NCBI RefSeq assembly: GCF_000006565.2
Contig: NC_031475.1
Location: forward strand, 951,535 to 1,015,534
From: Toxoplasma gondii ME49
Lineage: Eukaryota > Apicomplexa > Conoidasida > Eucoccidiorida > Sarcocystidae
Reading direction: 5' to 3'
DNA length: 64,000 nt
Positions 53,201-63,215 of this stretch are shown in pieces. Numbering within the stretch: position 1 is the stretch's first letter; each line of letters starts with the position of its first letter. The notes beneath the pieces are model-generated. The model did no database searches. It was given only the letters and a program-made list of their open reading frames with translations, and had not been told where the DNA came from. A program made the position numbers and the translations under genes.

Positions 53201-56200
53201 CAGTCCGAGAGAGAGGAGCGACGGTAGACGAGTGCCTGCAGTGCACCCGTGAAAACCGAGGAGAGGCGGTGAACGGCGCACACACAGAGAGCCTGTCTCG
53301 ACTGCCAGCAGTCGAGACAAAACCGGAACTTCTTCTCCGGGAATCTGAAGCACTTGATCCGTTTCTTGTCGAGGACCCGTCGACGCCTGCAGGCGAATCT
53401 GGACAGCTTCGTCTCTTTTTCGGGGGAGCCGAGAAGCCGCGGTCGCAGTCCCCGAATGGCGACAGCTACGCAGTCTTCGAAGGCGGCGCATCGGACGCGA
53501 CTGAGGGAGACACCTATCCGTCGATTCAGCAAAGACTTCAGCCCCGTTCGGCTCCGCCAAGAACCGAGGTGGAGACCCAGCGAGTCCGCGGCGAGGCCGA
53601 TCTCCAAGTGAACGCGAGACGACGGGAGCGCCGCTTCTTCGGGCACCCCCGCAGACGAGGCCGGTCGCCTTTCGCCGCCAATGCGTCGCCGCGATGCGAA
53701 CAAGCCACAAGTCTGCAGATGCCCTCTCTGCGGGCGATCCTTGCCCGACCTCCCCACTCGAGAACGCCACAGGAAGTCAAAGAGAGAGACGAAAAAGTCG
53801 AAGGAATGCCGGGAAGAGATGCAGTGAGAGAAGCAGAACGAGGAGAGGGAAGAGCAGCAGAAAGAGAAGAACAAGGCGAGACTGAAGACGGAGAAGAGTG
53901 GCTTGTGGCGACAGAGCCGGTTGTGGTATACGCTGATCCTTTTTTTTCTCAGCTTCCCTTGGAGGCCTTGCCTGCACTTCGCCTTCAGCGTCTCTGTCGA
54001 GGCGGTTCGCCGTTCGTCACATCTTTTCTTCTCTCGCAGCTCTGGGCGCGACAGCTGTCGCCTTCTCAGGCGCGTCTCTCTGTCGCCACTGTTGGCCCCC
54101 CTCCTTTCGCGAGCTCTCCTTGCAAGCCACCCGATAGACTTTGCGCGACTTCCAGAGGCGCGTCTCCGTCGCCTGCGACCTTTGCTTACCTCAAGAGCGA
54201 TTCGGATGGTAAACAAACGCGTCATGAAGCAGACGACGCCCCCGGGTGTCTCCAACGTCAAGGCACTCTCGAAGACCGAGCGACAGAAGATGGAGACACC
54301 GAGAAGACACACGAGAGGAAGCGGCGAAAACGCGACACCCGCGAAGTGCACGAGGGGCGCAACGGAGACGGTGAGGAGACACTGAAGGTGAGGTGTGGGG
54401 TGGCTCGGCAGTCGCTTCTTGCGCCAGGGTGTCTGTCTCGGAACCTCTGCTTCGTTTCTCTCGCGCCAAGAACCCAAGACCGTCTCTCCGGCGACCGAGC
54501 GGCGAGCCTGCGAAAGTCAAGTCTCCACAGGGACGCGGGAGGTCTCGCCCTGTCACTCTTTGATCTCGACTTAGAGCCGTACAGACAGCTGTGCTGCGTT
54601 GAGGCAGCAACGGAGGCGGCGAGAAGCAACGAAGGACATGCGTTCAAGAAAAACAGGCGGGCATGCGTGGAGAACCCACGGAGGGGGGCGAGAGTCAGCT
54701 GGCCCTCTGAGAGGCGAAGCGGAGACAGTTGGCGAGAGGAAAACGGGCAAGACCTCCCAAAACGAAGGCGAGAAGGCGACGCTCTGTCGCTTCCGACGGG
54801 GCGAGAGAGAGGATTCAGAAGCTCCGATTGCCGCGAGCGAGTGAAGGAGGGAGCCGGAGACGATTTACTCGAGAAAAGACAGACAAGCGAAGAACGGGCA
54901 ATGTGCAGAAAACAAGAGACTCAACGAGCGTCTGTGAGAGCATTCAGGTTACGTCTCGGAGCGAGGGGGGCTGTGCTCAGCGCGAGCAAAAGCCGCGTCG
55001 CCTTCAGCGTCAATCCTTCGGGGGACTTGCCGCGCACAAGTCGCGTCTGTCTCCCTTTCCTCCTCGCCGGCGGAGCCTCCTGGACGGGGAAACTCGGTGC
55101 CGCGCTCACTGGTAATTCAAAACCTGCACTTGCCGTCCAGCCAGGGTCTGTATCCAAGCTGCATGCTATTTATATGTCTGTTGTACTGCGTAAAAAGGCA
55201 AAGTATGAGTTGCATGGACAAAAGATCTTTGCACAAGGTATCTAGATGTTTTTGAATTTTTTACTCCATTTATACTGGTGTGTGGATATATTGTATGTTG
55301 CATAGAATGATACAGAGTAGGCATTTTCCTGTAGTTCCCACAAACGGTCGAGGATCTTACTTCACTGTGACTGGACAGGCATGGGTCGACACATAGGCGC
55401 AGGCTCTGTCTTTTCTTTGGACTCTGTGGAGCGAAATCAGTCAACTTGTGTGAATGAAGGGGACCGCCGCGAGAGCGGAGAAAGACAGAGATGCGGTCTG
55501 CCTCGTTCTGCGAGTCCGTTGTGTTCCATGTGCTCTTATTTTCAGGGTACTCTTTCGAACGATTTGTGTATCCGAAATCAGTGTCATTGGAAGCAGGCGC
55601 GTTTCGGCGGTGCTTCATGCCTCCTCGTAGAAGCGCATATGTTACGCTTCATCTGTGCGTCTCTCCCCAGGTCTCTGTGGAATGAATCTGCGAATGTGGG
55701 CAAGCGATGGTTTTTCGTCTTCACCTTTGAGTCGCTTGTGGTTCTGTGTTTCCCTTTAACTCTTGTACTCTTTCTCCAGAAAACGAATGGCTCTTCAGTT
55801 TGCTCACGGCGGACGTCTTCCTCTACTGTGGCCACCAAGGCGGCGAGCAGTACATCCACAGAGACTTGATTCAGCGGGCGTTCCTTCTCAAGGAATCCGT
55901 CTCCTATCAGCTTCCATCTCTTTCTCCTTCTCCGCTGTCATCTCCGCCTCTCTCTTCCTCTTCTTCTCTTTCGTCTCCTCTTTCGTCTTCTCTTGATTCT
56001 TCTCTTTCTTCTCCATCTTCTCGGTCTCCGTACCTCTGTGGGCTGCGCGCGGCAGCGCTTCTCTTTGGGTGCAGCAGTGTGCGTTTGACCTCCTTCGGGC
56101 CGCTCAGCCCCCCCTGGAGTTTCGCGTTCGATTTCCTGATCGGGGGAAGTCCGCTGGTCGTCGGCAATCTGTGGGGAGTGACCGACGTCGAGGCGGACGC

Positions 56201-56651
56201 GATCACCAAGAGTCTCCTCTGGAAGTGGACGCAGGCGCGCGCTTCTCCGTTCATAGGCCGAGCGGAGCGCCCAGCAGCTTCGGCCTTCTCTCGCGGCGCC
56301 GGAAAGAATGCAGGAAACAACCCCACAGAGCACGGATCGAACGCAGGGACTCGAGCACCCGCTGCCCCCAGAGCGCAACCTCGAAACTTCAGAGAAGAAA
56401 TCGCACAAACTGACTCAAACAAAAGGAAAGGCAGGGAGGCCGACGAACAAGAAGGAGCCGACGCCACAGAAGAAGATAGCGAGGCAGACGAAGAGGACGA
56501 GACAGACGAAGAAGAGAGAGAAGAACGCCGTGATTGTTTGTGTTCTTCTGTCCGTCTTACCTTGACAGAGGCTATCAATGAAGCAAAGCAAGCATGTCGC
56601 CTTCGCCTCTCCACTGGCGCTGCCGCGGTTGCGTTTGGCCTTCCTCTCTGA
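32246..56651 (+). CDS. ESP1: Separase (family C50 cysteine protease), giant form
   Basis: The preferred model has exons 32246-34841, 35182-37559, 37823-43359, 44509-46257, 46730-48394, 48614-48863, 48988-55111 and 55780-56651, all in phase, giving about 7,056 residues. Separases are usually about 1,600-2,200. The C-terminal 700 residues carry the family signature: VVVYADPFFSQLPLEALPALR near residue 6370, FSVNPSGDL near 6731, SWTGKLGAAL near 6756, catalytic His in LYCGHQGGEQY (His6785), catalytic Cys in LLFGCSS (Cys6864), then GGSPLVVGNLWGVTD, and the end GAAAVAFGLPL. From family knowledge, separase cleaves the kleisin subunit of cohesin at anaphase onset and also acts at centrioles. The N-terminal 6,300 residues are mostly Ser-, Arg- and Glu-rich low complexity with scattered helical blocks. 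The exon 48614-48863 is uncertain: exon 48394 can also join 48942 directly in phase. Confidence 0.92.
32930..33010 (+). other. Small Cys cluster in the separase N-terminal region
   Basis: Around residue 239 the translation reads RPCGGCLACGHRR, a C-x2-C-x2-C-x-H arrangement in an otherwise Ser-rich region. It could bind a metal, but no known zinc-finger family is recognised. Confidence 0.3.
43560..43740. other. AT-rich island within separase intron 3
   Basis: The intron 43360-44508 holds a segment much richer in A+T than its surroundings. It contains two diverged copies of a motif like GAGGTATACTGTGATACATA (near 43630 and 43692). It is followed by a roughly 300-bp pyrimidine tract that leads to the acceptor. 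Confidence 0.5.
46803..46985 (+). repeat. Coding tandem repeat in separase (unit 18-21 bp, Ser/Cys-rich)
   Basis: Repeats of TCCTCCTCTTGTTCGTCTTC-like units encode alternating Ser runs with single Cys or Pro residues, near the start of exon 46730-48394. The reading frame is kept throughout. Confidence 0.85.
50377..50440 (+). repeat. Coding 15-bp tandem repeat in separase (REKGD units)
   Basis: AGAGAAAGGAGACAG units encode EKGDREKGDREKGDR in exon 48988-55111, a charged and probably disordered stretch. Confidence 0.85.
51342..51403 (+). repeat. Coding 12-bp tandem repeat in separase (SSVS units)
   Basis: About five copies of TCTTCGTCTGTC encode a repeated Ser-Ser-Val-Ser tetrad within exon 48988-55111. 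Confidence 0.85.
53900..56651 (+). other. Separase catalytic region (pseudo-protease strands, His/Cys dyad)
   Basis: The region starts with EEWLVATEPVVVYAD. The catalytic His codon is at 55833-55835 (GGC-CAC-CAA) and the Cys codon at 56070-56072 (GGG-TGC-AGC). A 668-bp intron (55112-55779) falls between SWTGKLGAALT and ENEWLF. A Ser-rich insertion of about 40 residues lies between the His and Cys strands. After the core, an acidic Glu/Asp-rich insert precedes the terminal helix LTEAINEAKQACRLRL. Confidence 0.93.
55112..55779 (+). other. Last separase intron with AT-rich segment
   Basis: The intron has donor GTAATT and acceptor CTCCAG. It interrupts the catalytic domain and joins ...AALT to ENEWLF in phase 1. 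Positions 55140-55330 are notably A+T-rich compared with flanking exons and lack microsatellites. Confidence 0.8.
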
Positions 56652-57985
56652 AGCGCGACTCTCGACGCGCGCAAGGTCTCCTTTCCTCTCTATGGTTTCA
56701 TTTTTTGTCGTTCTGTTTGTATCGTGCGATTCGTTTCCTGTCTTCTGCTTCCTTTCAAAAGCTCTCAGGACGCCCGGTACGGGGACGTCGTTGCCGACCT
56801 GAACGTCGACTGCAAGAGGAAGAAGTGAAGGACGACGGCCCATTCAGTTCCTTTCACTCTTTAAGAGGCGCCGAAGCTCTTTCGCGTTTTTGCCGCTCCT
56901 TGTCTTCCTCTCTCGTTCTCTCTGGATCTGTGCAAGCATCCTCTTTTCGAACTTTTTCGTCGACTTCCTGGACTCTGCATGGTCGCGTGATCTCTTCTCG
57001 TCCGGCAACGCAAAGACTCAGCAACAGGTGCCATGTCCGCAGTCTGTTTCCGAACCTGTGCTCGTTTTCTTCTGGAGTCGTGAGCCCCCTCAGTGTCTCC
57101 CGCGCGGATCTGGCTGGGCGCTCGCGTCGTCGTTCTCCGTCTTCCTTCTTCCTCAGCTTCCACTGGAATGCTTTATTCAGAGGCCGGCTTTCTCGTTGAC
57201 GCCCACACGAGTCCACAGCGTCGGTGTCCGCGAGCAGCCGGAAGGAAATGCGCTTCCGCCGAGTATCGACTGTTCCGTGAAAGGCAGTGGCCGTCTTGCA
57301 GGCTTCGAGAGAAACTGGGTGCGGTGTCAGGACATGCACACGGAGCTTTTCGCAGCTTTTAATCAACGTAAAAGAAGGATTGGAAGCGAAGGGAAGGCCC
57401 CACCTTTCGTACTACGCCGAAGCCAGCAGCGAAGCCACAGACAGGTCCAGCAACGCGCATCTGGTCGACGTCTGATCCCGCGAGCGCGACAGAGTGCTCG
57501 GCCTCTCGGCTCTGTCTCTGAAGAGGAGGAAGCATTTTCGGTGATTCTGTTTCTTGCAACAACCGTGTGTCACCGCTCCTTCAACGGCGAGAAACATGCA
57601 GAGTTGGGGCCTTTAGACTCATTTGCCTCGCTTCCTTCAGGACCTGAGAGAAACCGAAAGATGCCCTAACTGTGAAGACCGAGACAGTCTATCGTGCAAC
57701 GCGCTTCCGACCGAAGGAAACGAGTCTTCTGCACACTCAATCGTCGCTCCTCGGCTTCTCCTAGCTAACACAGAAACTTGAGCTTGTTCACCGAGGTCGC
57801 TTTTTGCCTTCTTCCTCGCCAGAGAAAACAGTTTCGGGAAGCAAGCCGAGAAAGTGAAAGTGGACGCTCGTTTACAACAAACCAAGTGTCTGTCTCTCTT
57901 CAGCTAGATGCCTTCTCATCACGTCCCCGCTTCATGTACATCGCTCTCCATAGAGAGAGACATCTATATAAATATACATATACGC

Positions 57986-58072
57986 ATATATATATATATA
58001 TATATCGAGAGAGAGGTGGACATACGCAAATATGCATCTCTCTGTCTAAGATATATATATATATATATATAT
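57986..58072. repeat. Two (AT)n microsatellites
   Basis: AT runs at about 57986-58005 and 58051-58072, between separase and frataxin. Confidence 0.9.
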
Positions 58073-58128
58073 GTACAGATTTGGTTAGATGTCTCGAGAG
58101 ACAAATGTGAGAAAAAAAGTGTGGTTTC

Positions 58129-58539
58129 ATGGATATAGACCTGTGTGTCGCAGTGCGCAAATTACATGGCGTCGCAGGCATGCATGCGTCGATGGCGTTG
58201 CTGTATAAAGAGTCAGGCTGTATGCCGTCGCAGTCCAAACAGATTTACCGGCGCATAGCTCCATGCATGTCCAAATTTGAAAAATCGCAAGTACTTACTG
58301 TTCATATTAAAGGTAAATGTGGTGAACACAGTTTGTTTTTTCACGAAAAAAGCCTTTTCGGATTTAGGGACTTTAAAGCGTTTTCTGTTGAAATGAAACT
58401 GGGTCTTTCACTAGTACCAAGTTCACAAAAATGTAAAGTGCCTGCCGGAAGCGGGAACTGGAGACATGCCTGTGCTGCGACGCATGTCTCTGCCGCACTA
58501 ATTACCCCTGAGTATTTTTTTAAAATTAGTCTTTTCTAG
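58129..58539 (+). CDS. Doubtful small open reading frame in AT-rich block
   Basis: An ATG-initiated frame of 136 codons lies in a block whose A+T content differs from the neighbouring genes. The product is Lys/Phe/Ser-rich, with segments such as VLTVHIKGKCGEHSLFF. I recognise no domain, signal peptide or membrane segment. It may be a lineage-specific small gene, an organelle-derived insertion or chance. It lies between two convergent genes. Confidence 0.2.
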   Translation: MDIDLCVAVRKLHGVAGMHASMALLYKESGCMPSQSKQIYRRIAPCMSKFEKSQVLTVHIKGKCGEHSLFFHEKSLFGFRDFKAFSVEMKLGLSLVPSSQKCKVPAGSGNWRHACAATHVSAALITPEYFFKISLF

Positions 58540-59097
58540 AGAAGGAAGAAAAGCGTTTCAGATCGATAGCTACATTTATTACGTAAGCTTGTGCAGTTGG
58601 TCAGCTGGAGATCCGTCCTCTTTTTCTCGGAGCCAAAAGCGTTTCTTTCCTTTCTACAGCGAAGTGCCAGTACATGCAACTCGGCGCTGGAAGGCCTGAG
58701 AGAGACTTTATCCCAGTGACCGTAAGAGTAAACCGAGTCTGTGGGTTTGCGCGCGAAATGGCGCAGGAGGCAGTGGACATTCACAGAGCGGGAGAAAAAC
58801 GAAATCCCGAGATTCTCGCTCTCCGCCTGGAAGCCTTTCTCCCTGTCGCGTGCGGCTGGAAAAGCGACATGCAGTTGAGCCACAGCAAATCTGGTTGGAA
58901 AAAAGCCTGCCTTTTTTCACCTGTCCTCTCCCCACTAGTCCCAGGGTCTCTCGCCTCCCCCGTGGGGTGGGCAGAAGAGAAAAACCACACGGAAGAAAAA
59001 GACTGTTCAGACCTGACGCGCGCGCGCTTTTAGCTGCGTCGCTGCGTTCCGCGTTCGCGTCTTCTCTGAGGCAACGTTTCTTTCTGACCGCATCCGT

Positions 59098-60755
59098 TCA
59101 TTTCCTCGCTAGCTGCCGGAGTTCTGTCGAGAGCACCTCGCCAAGCGTTCGACCGGACCGCGCCGAGCGCCATGATGCGGGGCACCCTGAAGAAGAATTT
59201 GCTGAGTAGTCGAAGTAGTCGCCGCCGCTGAGGGCCAGAGCGCACACAGGGAGGCACGAGACTCGTGAAGAGCGAGAGGCAGGAAAATCGCTCGGAACGC
59301 AGACCGCGAAGAGCGGAGCAACGTGTGCAGGGAGCAGAGACGATACGTCCGAAACGTTCGACAAGTCACATGCAACGAATGCGAAAGGACAGAACTGAGG
59401 CGCGAGGGACGCCGAACGAGGACAAGCGAGACAACAGTGCGGGAAGCGAAGAGAATCCACGCCGGGGAGGTGAGGCCGAATCGCAAAGACGCGAGAAAAG
59501 AAGACAGACACAAGAAGGCGATGGAGACGAAAGAGGCGAAAAACGAGCATCGACATGAAGAAGGCGTACCTGATGGGAGAAGCATACCAGATTTGTTTCG
59601 TCGCGTAATGCTTGTTTATCACGAGGGTCCGTCCTCCACGACAGGTTATCTGCAGTACACCCTCCTGAGCACGGCAGCACCGGAGACAGAACGAATCCGC
59701 CGGATCGGAGAGAGTGAAGACAAGAAATCGGACTGGTCAGGAAACACAGGCAAGAGGTATCTTCCTCGAGAACACCCGAAGTGACCGAGTCCTCTCGACG
59801 CTGGGCGCGACAGAAACGGTTTCGGATTTACGGTTGACCTTTCTCTTCCATCGCACATCGTAGGGAAAAACGTAGAAGAGGAGAGGAGAAGGCGCGGCCA
59901 GAAGAAGCCTTGCCTTGCTGTCTTTGCCCGGCATGTCGACCGCCTTTAACAGGAAAGCACACCGTGCGCTCTCCACTGAAAAGCCTGTAAACGTTTGCAG
60001 TCCTCACTCTGCGGTGTCTCTCGCAGGAGTCGTTTATCCCCGTCCGACCGTGTCTTCGTCAGAGAAAAGAGGAGTGACGAACGAGAAGGAAGAAAGCGAC
60101 GCACGCGCCGGCTTACCCTGTAGTCAATGTCTTCAACGCCATCCCACTCGTCCGCCTCCACTTGCTGAAAAAGCGTCTTTAGGAGTGCGTCCGCTGCCCT
60201 TTGGTAGTCGGCGTCTTTCGAGGGAGAAAGCGCGTCTTCCGCAGTGCTTTCCCTGGCGCCGTTCGAGGCGGCTGCAACTCCTTCAGCGCCCTCAGTCTCT
60301 GCTTCTCCCCGGCGGGGGTCCGCCGGCTTCCCTCCGGAAACACCACTCGAGACATTCCGCGCGCGAAAAAAGCGTCCATTCTTCGCTCCAGACAAAGGCG
60401 GGGAAACAGAGGCAGACGCACCGCAGGAAGCGAAGACGGCGAAGGAGGAAGAGAAAGAAGAGCAAGCAAACCTAGTGGAACAGGGAGAAGAGCAGGAAAA
60501 CGAAGCGAAGGAGCGAGGAGAGCAGGAAAACGAAGCGAAGGAGGGAGGCGAGCAAGCAGAGGAAGCGAAGGAGGGAGGCGAGCAAGCAGAGGAAGCGACG
60601 GAGGGAGGCGAGCAAGCAGAGGAAGAGTGACAGAGAGAGGAGACAGGGAAAGTAGCAGAAGGGAGAGCGATTTCAGGATTTTCAAACAACAGAGAGAGAG
60701 ACGAGACAAGCCGCGTCCTCCACAGAATCTTCGTCCCTGCGTAGCTCGTCTGCAT
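59098..60755 (-). CDS. FXN: Frataxin (CyaY family), mitochondrial
   Basis: Three exons, 60755-60117, 59664-59570 and 59227-59098 (stop TGA), join in phase into 287 residues. The frataxin domain covers about 181-287: an acidic helix DADYQRAADALLKTLFQQV, then DIDYR joined to EGVLQITCRGG, then LVINKHYATKQIWYASPIS with the conserved Asn, Gln and Trp, FDY, and the last helix GRTLGEVLSTEL. From family knowledge, frataxin binds iron and activates the NFS1-ISD11-ISCU cysteine desulfurase complex in the mitochondrial matrix. The start is the first ATG of the exon and gives MQTSYAGTKILWRTRLVSSL, a fitting mitochondrial presequence. Residues 30-180 are a long extension with a Cys/Ser/Pro repeat, absent from most frataxins. 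The loop before the last helix has a short insert. Confidence 0.95.
60438..60617 (-). repeat. Coding 30-bp tandem repeat in the frataxin N-terminal extension
   Basis: About five copies of a 10-residue unit (ACSPPSFASS and variants SCSPRSFASF) at residues 47-106, degenerating at the C-terminal side. On the plus strand the unit is GGCGAGCAAGCAGAGGAAGC. The unit carries one regularly spaced Cys. Confidence 0.85.
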
Positions 60756-63149
60756 CGTGTCTGTCGGAACCTTCACTCTCCTCGAAAGGCAAACAGGCGA
60801 CAAAACAAGAAGCTGATGCCTGTCACAAAGGCAGCGACCCCTCTCACGTTTGACAAAATTGTGGAAAAAGAAGAGGCGGAAAACGAGAAACTTTCCTGGG
60901 GAAACATGTGTAAGCAAGCGTGCATCTGCTGCTTTGCGCAGCGCAGCGCGGAAAGAGACGACAGAACCGGGAGACTCCCTGCGAAAGCAAGGGAGGATGT
61001 GTGGAGGAAAGCGCTAGTAGAAACGGATGACACGCAGAAGCACTGGGACTTTTTAATTTTGGAAAGAAGCCATTCTTCGAAGGGCAGTTGGTGGACTCTC
61101 TTTGCTGTTTACTCCTCCGAAACCAGTCACGCGAAGGAACCCCGGGGCGAGAACTCCACGAAAAAGGAGTTGAAAAACGTGGATCTGTCGAAAAACACAC
61201 CCAAAACAAAAAGTGCATGCGAAAACAAGCAAGTCTACTTCTTCGTGGTCTTTCTCGAAGCGAACAAGCAAAAGGCTGTTTGTCAGCTTTCTCAGCGGGA
61301 GAGTGAGACGGCGGTGAGGGCGGGCAAGGGCAAGACTAGCTGTGAAGAAAGAGAAGGAAAGAAAAAAAGGAATCTGTCGCTTTGTCTTGCTCTTTAGGCT
61401 CATGGGAAAGGCTGCGAGTTTGCGAGTTCTCCGTTTCCATCGAAGTTTGCCATTCAGCTCGCAATCCGTGTCTCTCCGTCTTCGTGAGCGAGACGCGGAG
61501 GCAAACGCAGCTATGATGTGTGCGCTTTCTGCACTGTCTCCCTTCTAGCTGTTCCTTATATGCAGATTCTCAGCGTCTCTTCTTCTTTTAGTAGAATGGT
61601 TTCGTCTCTAGTCCTGACAGCATGTTGCGTCTGCGATTCTTTCTCTGCGTTCGCGAAAAGTATTCAATTTTCCCTATCTCCGCTAGTGTGTCCTGCACGT
61701 TGCTCCTCTCCGTCTGACGAACTTCGTTTACAGCCCTGATGCTCGGCTCTAAGTGTGCCTCTTGCTCTGTTGCCTATCGTAAGATTCGTTTTTCTCTCCG
61801 ATCGTGTGCCAAGTGTGACTCTTCCTCCATATTGCCAAGGCTCTCTTTTTCTCGCTTTTCTCGCGCGACGGGAACTTCGTAACAAGCGCTCTCTGTGACG
61901 GCCACTCCAAGTGTTCACTCCCTCTGAGGCCAAATGTACCTCAAACATGCAAATTTTAGGTTTTCCGTGAAACCTCATTGGACAAGCAGGCTTGGTAGTG
62001 CTCCGGTAAATAAATAACAGACAGTCCCGTGTTTTCGCTCCACGTAGGAAATGCCGTGGAGGCCTCACGGCCCTTGCAGGAACAGAACACTCTGTTCAAC
62101 GACTCCAACTCGCCACAACCATGCAGAACGGCGATAACGCTTCATCTCTACAGCTCTAAGACGAATCTGTATCTAACACTGTAAATATAGGAATGTAGAC
62201 AGTTGAACATGAAATGGTATGTTCTTTTTGACTCAGGTACTGTCATCATCATACCTTCGTGGGCATCTTGAGAGCTCCGATATGCACACACGTATGTATA
62301 TAAAATGCGATATAGGCAATTTAATGATGTATAATACATATGCCTGTAAGTCGGCATGTAGAACAGAAGGATTTTCTGGTCTAGATGAAGTTTACCACCT
62401 GATCGTTCCGAGAGGCAGAGAGTGCATTTGCACCCACGTTGGCATGTGTTTGAGAGACAGCGGCTCCTCGAAGAAGAAAAACGAAAAAGTCTCCAGTGAG
62501 GCAGAGTGGCTTGTCTGAGTTGCGTTGTCCTGCATTTGCATGCCAAGGTGGAAACTGAAGGAGCAAGTTACCTGACAACGATGTTTCTTAGGTATCTGTG
62601 AGAGAGAAAGGACAAAGCTCCCTTATCCTTCCTCGTCTTCACCGAAACGACTTAGGGCAGAGGCGCCACCTCGAGAGCGGGAAAGGCGGAGTTTCCTCCG
62701 AATAGAGATAAAATTGCGAAACATAAAAAGGAAACAAACAGGGCTCTCTCCAATTCTCGTGTGCTAACAAGTGGCGGTGTGCAGGCGGCACGACGCCCTC
62801 AGGGAGAAAGGGTTCTGTGGCTTGTCAGAGAGTTATGCCCCGTTCTCTGTTTTTTGTTCGCGTTGCGGTCTCGTTTTCCCCTCGAGAGGTAACACAACAT
62901 AACTCAAGCGTCGTGCCTTTCTCGCCCAGAAAAAAAGGAAAAGGTTTCGAGATGTTTAATGCTCCTTTTCAGGGTAAACCTTCTTCTCGTGAGCAGGCGG
63001 AACCTCTGCACAGCACATGGCGGCGGCTTCTTGGTAGCGACAGACGCCCCGCCTTCTGCCGCTTGGTGTTCTTTTTCGTTCGCCTTTCCTCGATTCCAAC
63101 GTTTGTCCCTTGAAGCGAAAAAAGCTGCAGCACAAATAGATTCACGTTT
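60756..63149. other. Upstream region of frataxin; no convincing gene
   Basis: This stretch holds the frataxin promoter and 5' UTR, then the spacer to the next gene. A stop-free plus-strand frame of 398 codons covers 60201-61397, starting antisense to frataxin exon 1 and continuing into this region. From 62150 to 62400 the sequence is A+T-rich. Nothing else is identifiable. Confidence 0.45.
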
Positions 63150-63215
63150 CTACTTTTTCTTTTTTCCCTTGCCTTTCTTCTTCCGACTCATCATCGCCTT
63201 GCGATCTTCGTAGGC
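63150..63215 (-). CDS. Possible terminal exon with a basic tail of an unidentified gene
   Basis: Behind a good acceptor (GTTCTTCAG) the minus strand reads AYEDRKAMMSRKKKGKGKKK, one more Lys, then TAG. Lys-rich tails of this kind are common on ribosome-biogenesis and translation proteins, but the gene is not recognised and its upstream exons are not resolved in the remaining 785 bp. Another frame also stays open here and stops at 63142, so this is tentative. Confidence 0.25.
   Translation of the reverse strand, partial: AYEDRKAMMSRKKKGKGKKKK

Larger units (their letters stand above)
56652..59097. other. Convergent intergenic region (3' ends of separase and frataxin)
   Basis: This stretch holds both 3' UTRs and spacer. 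AT runs lie at about 57986-58005 and 58051-58072, with an AT-rich block at 58110-58550. Frames at 56890-57669 (plus) and 56854-57366 (minus) do not start with ATG and show no family resemblance. Confidence 0.5.

Noticed and set aside
56890..57669. Plus-strand frame of 259 codons downstream of separase
   Set aside because: It does not begin with ATG, follows a clear separase stop after the expected C-terminal sequence, and has no family resemblance.
58129..58539. Treating the AT-rich 136-codon frame as an established gene
   Set aside because: Kept only as a doubtful feature, because nothing but length and an ATG supports it.
60480..60630. CRISPR-like array of 30-bp repeats
   Set aside because: The repeats are contiguous without spacers, are in a eukaryotic coding exon, and are a codon-level tandem duplication in frataxin.
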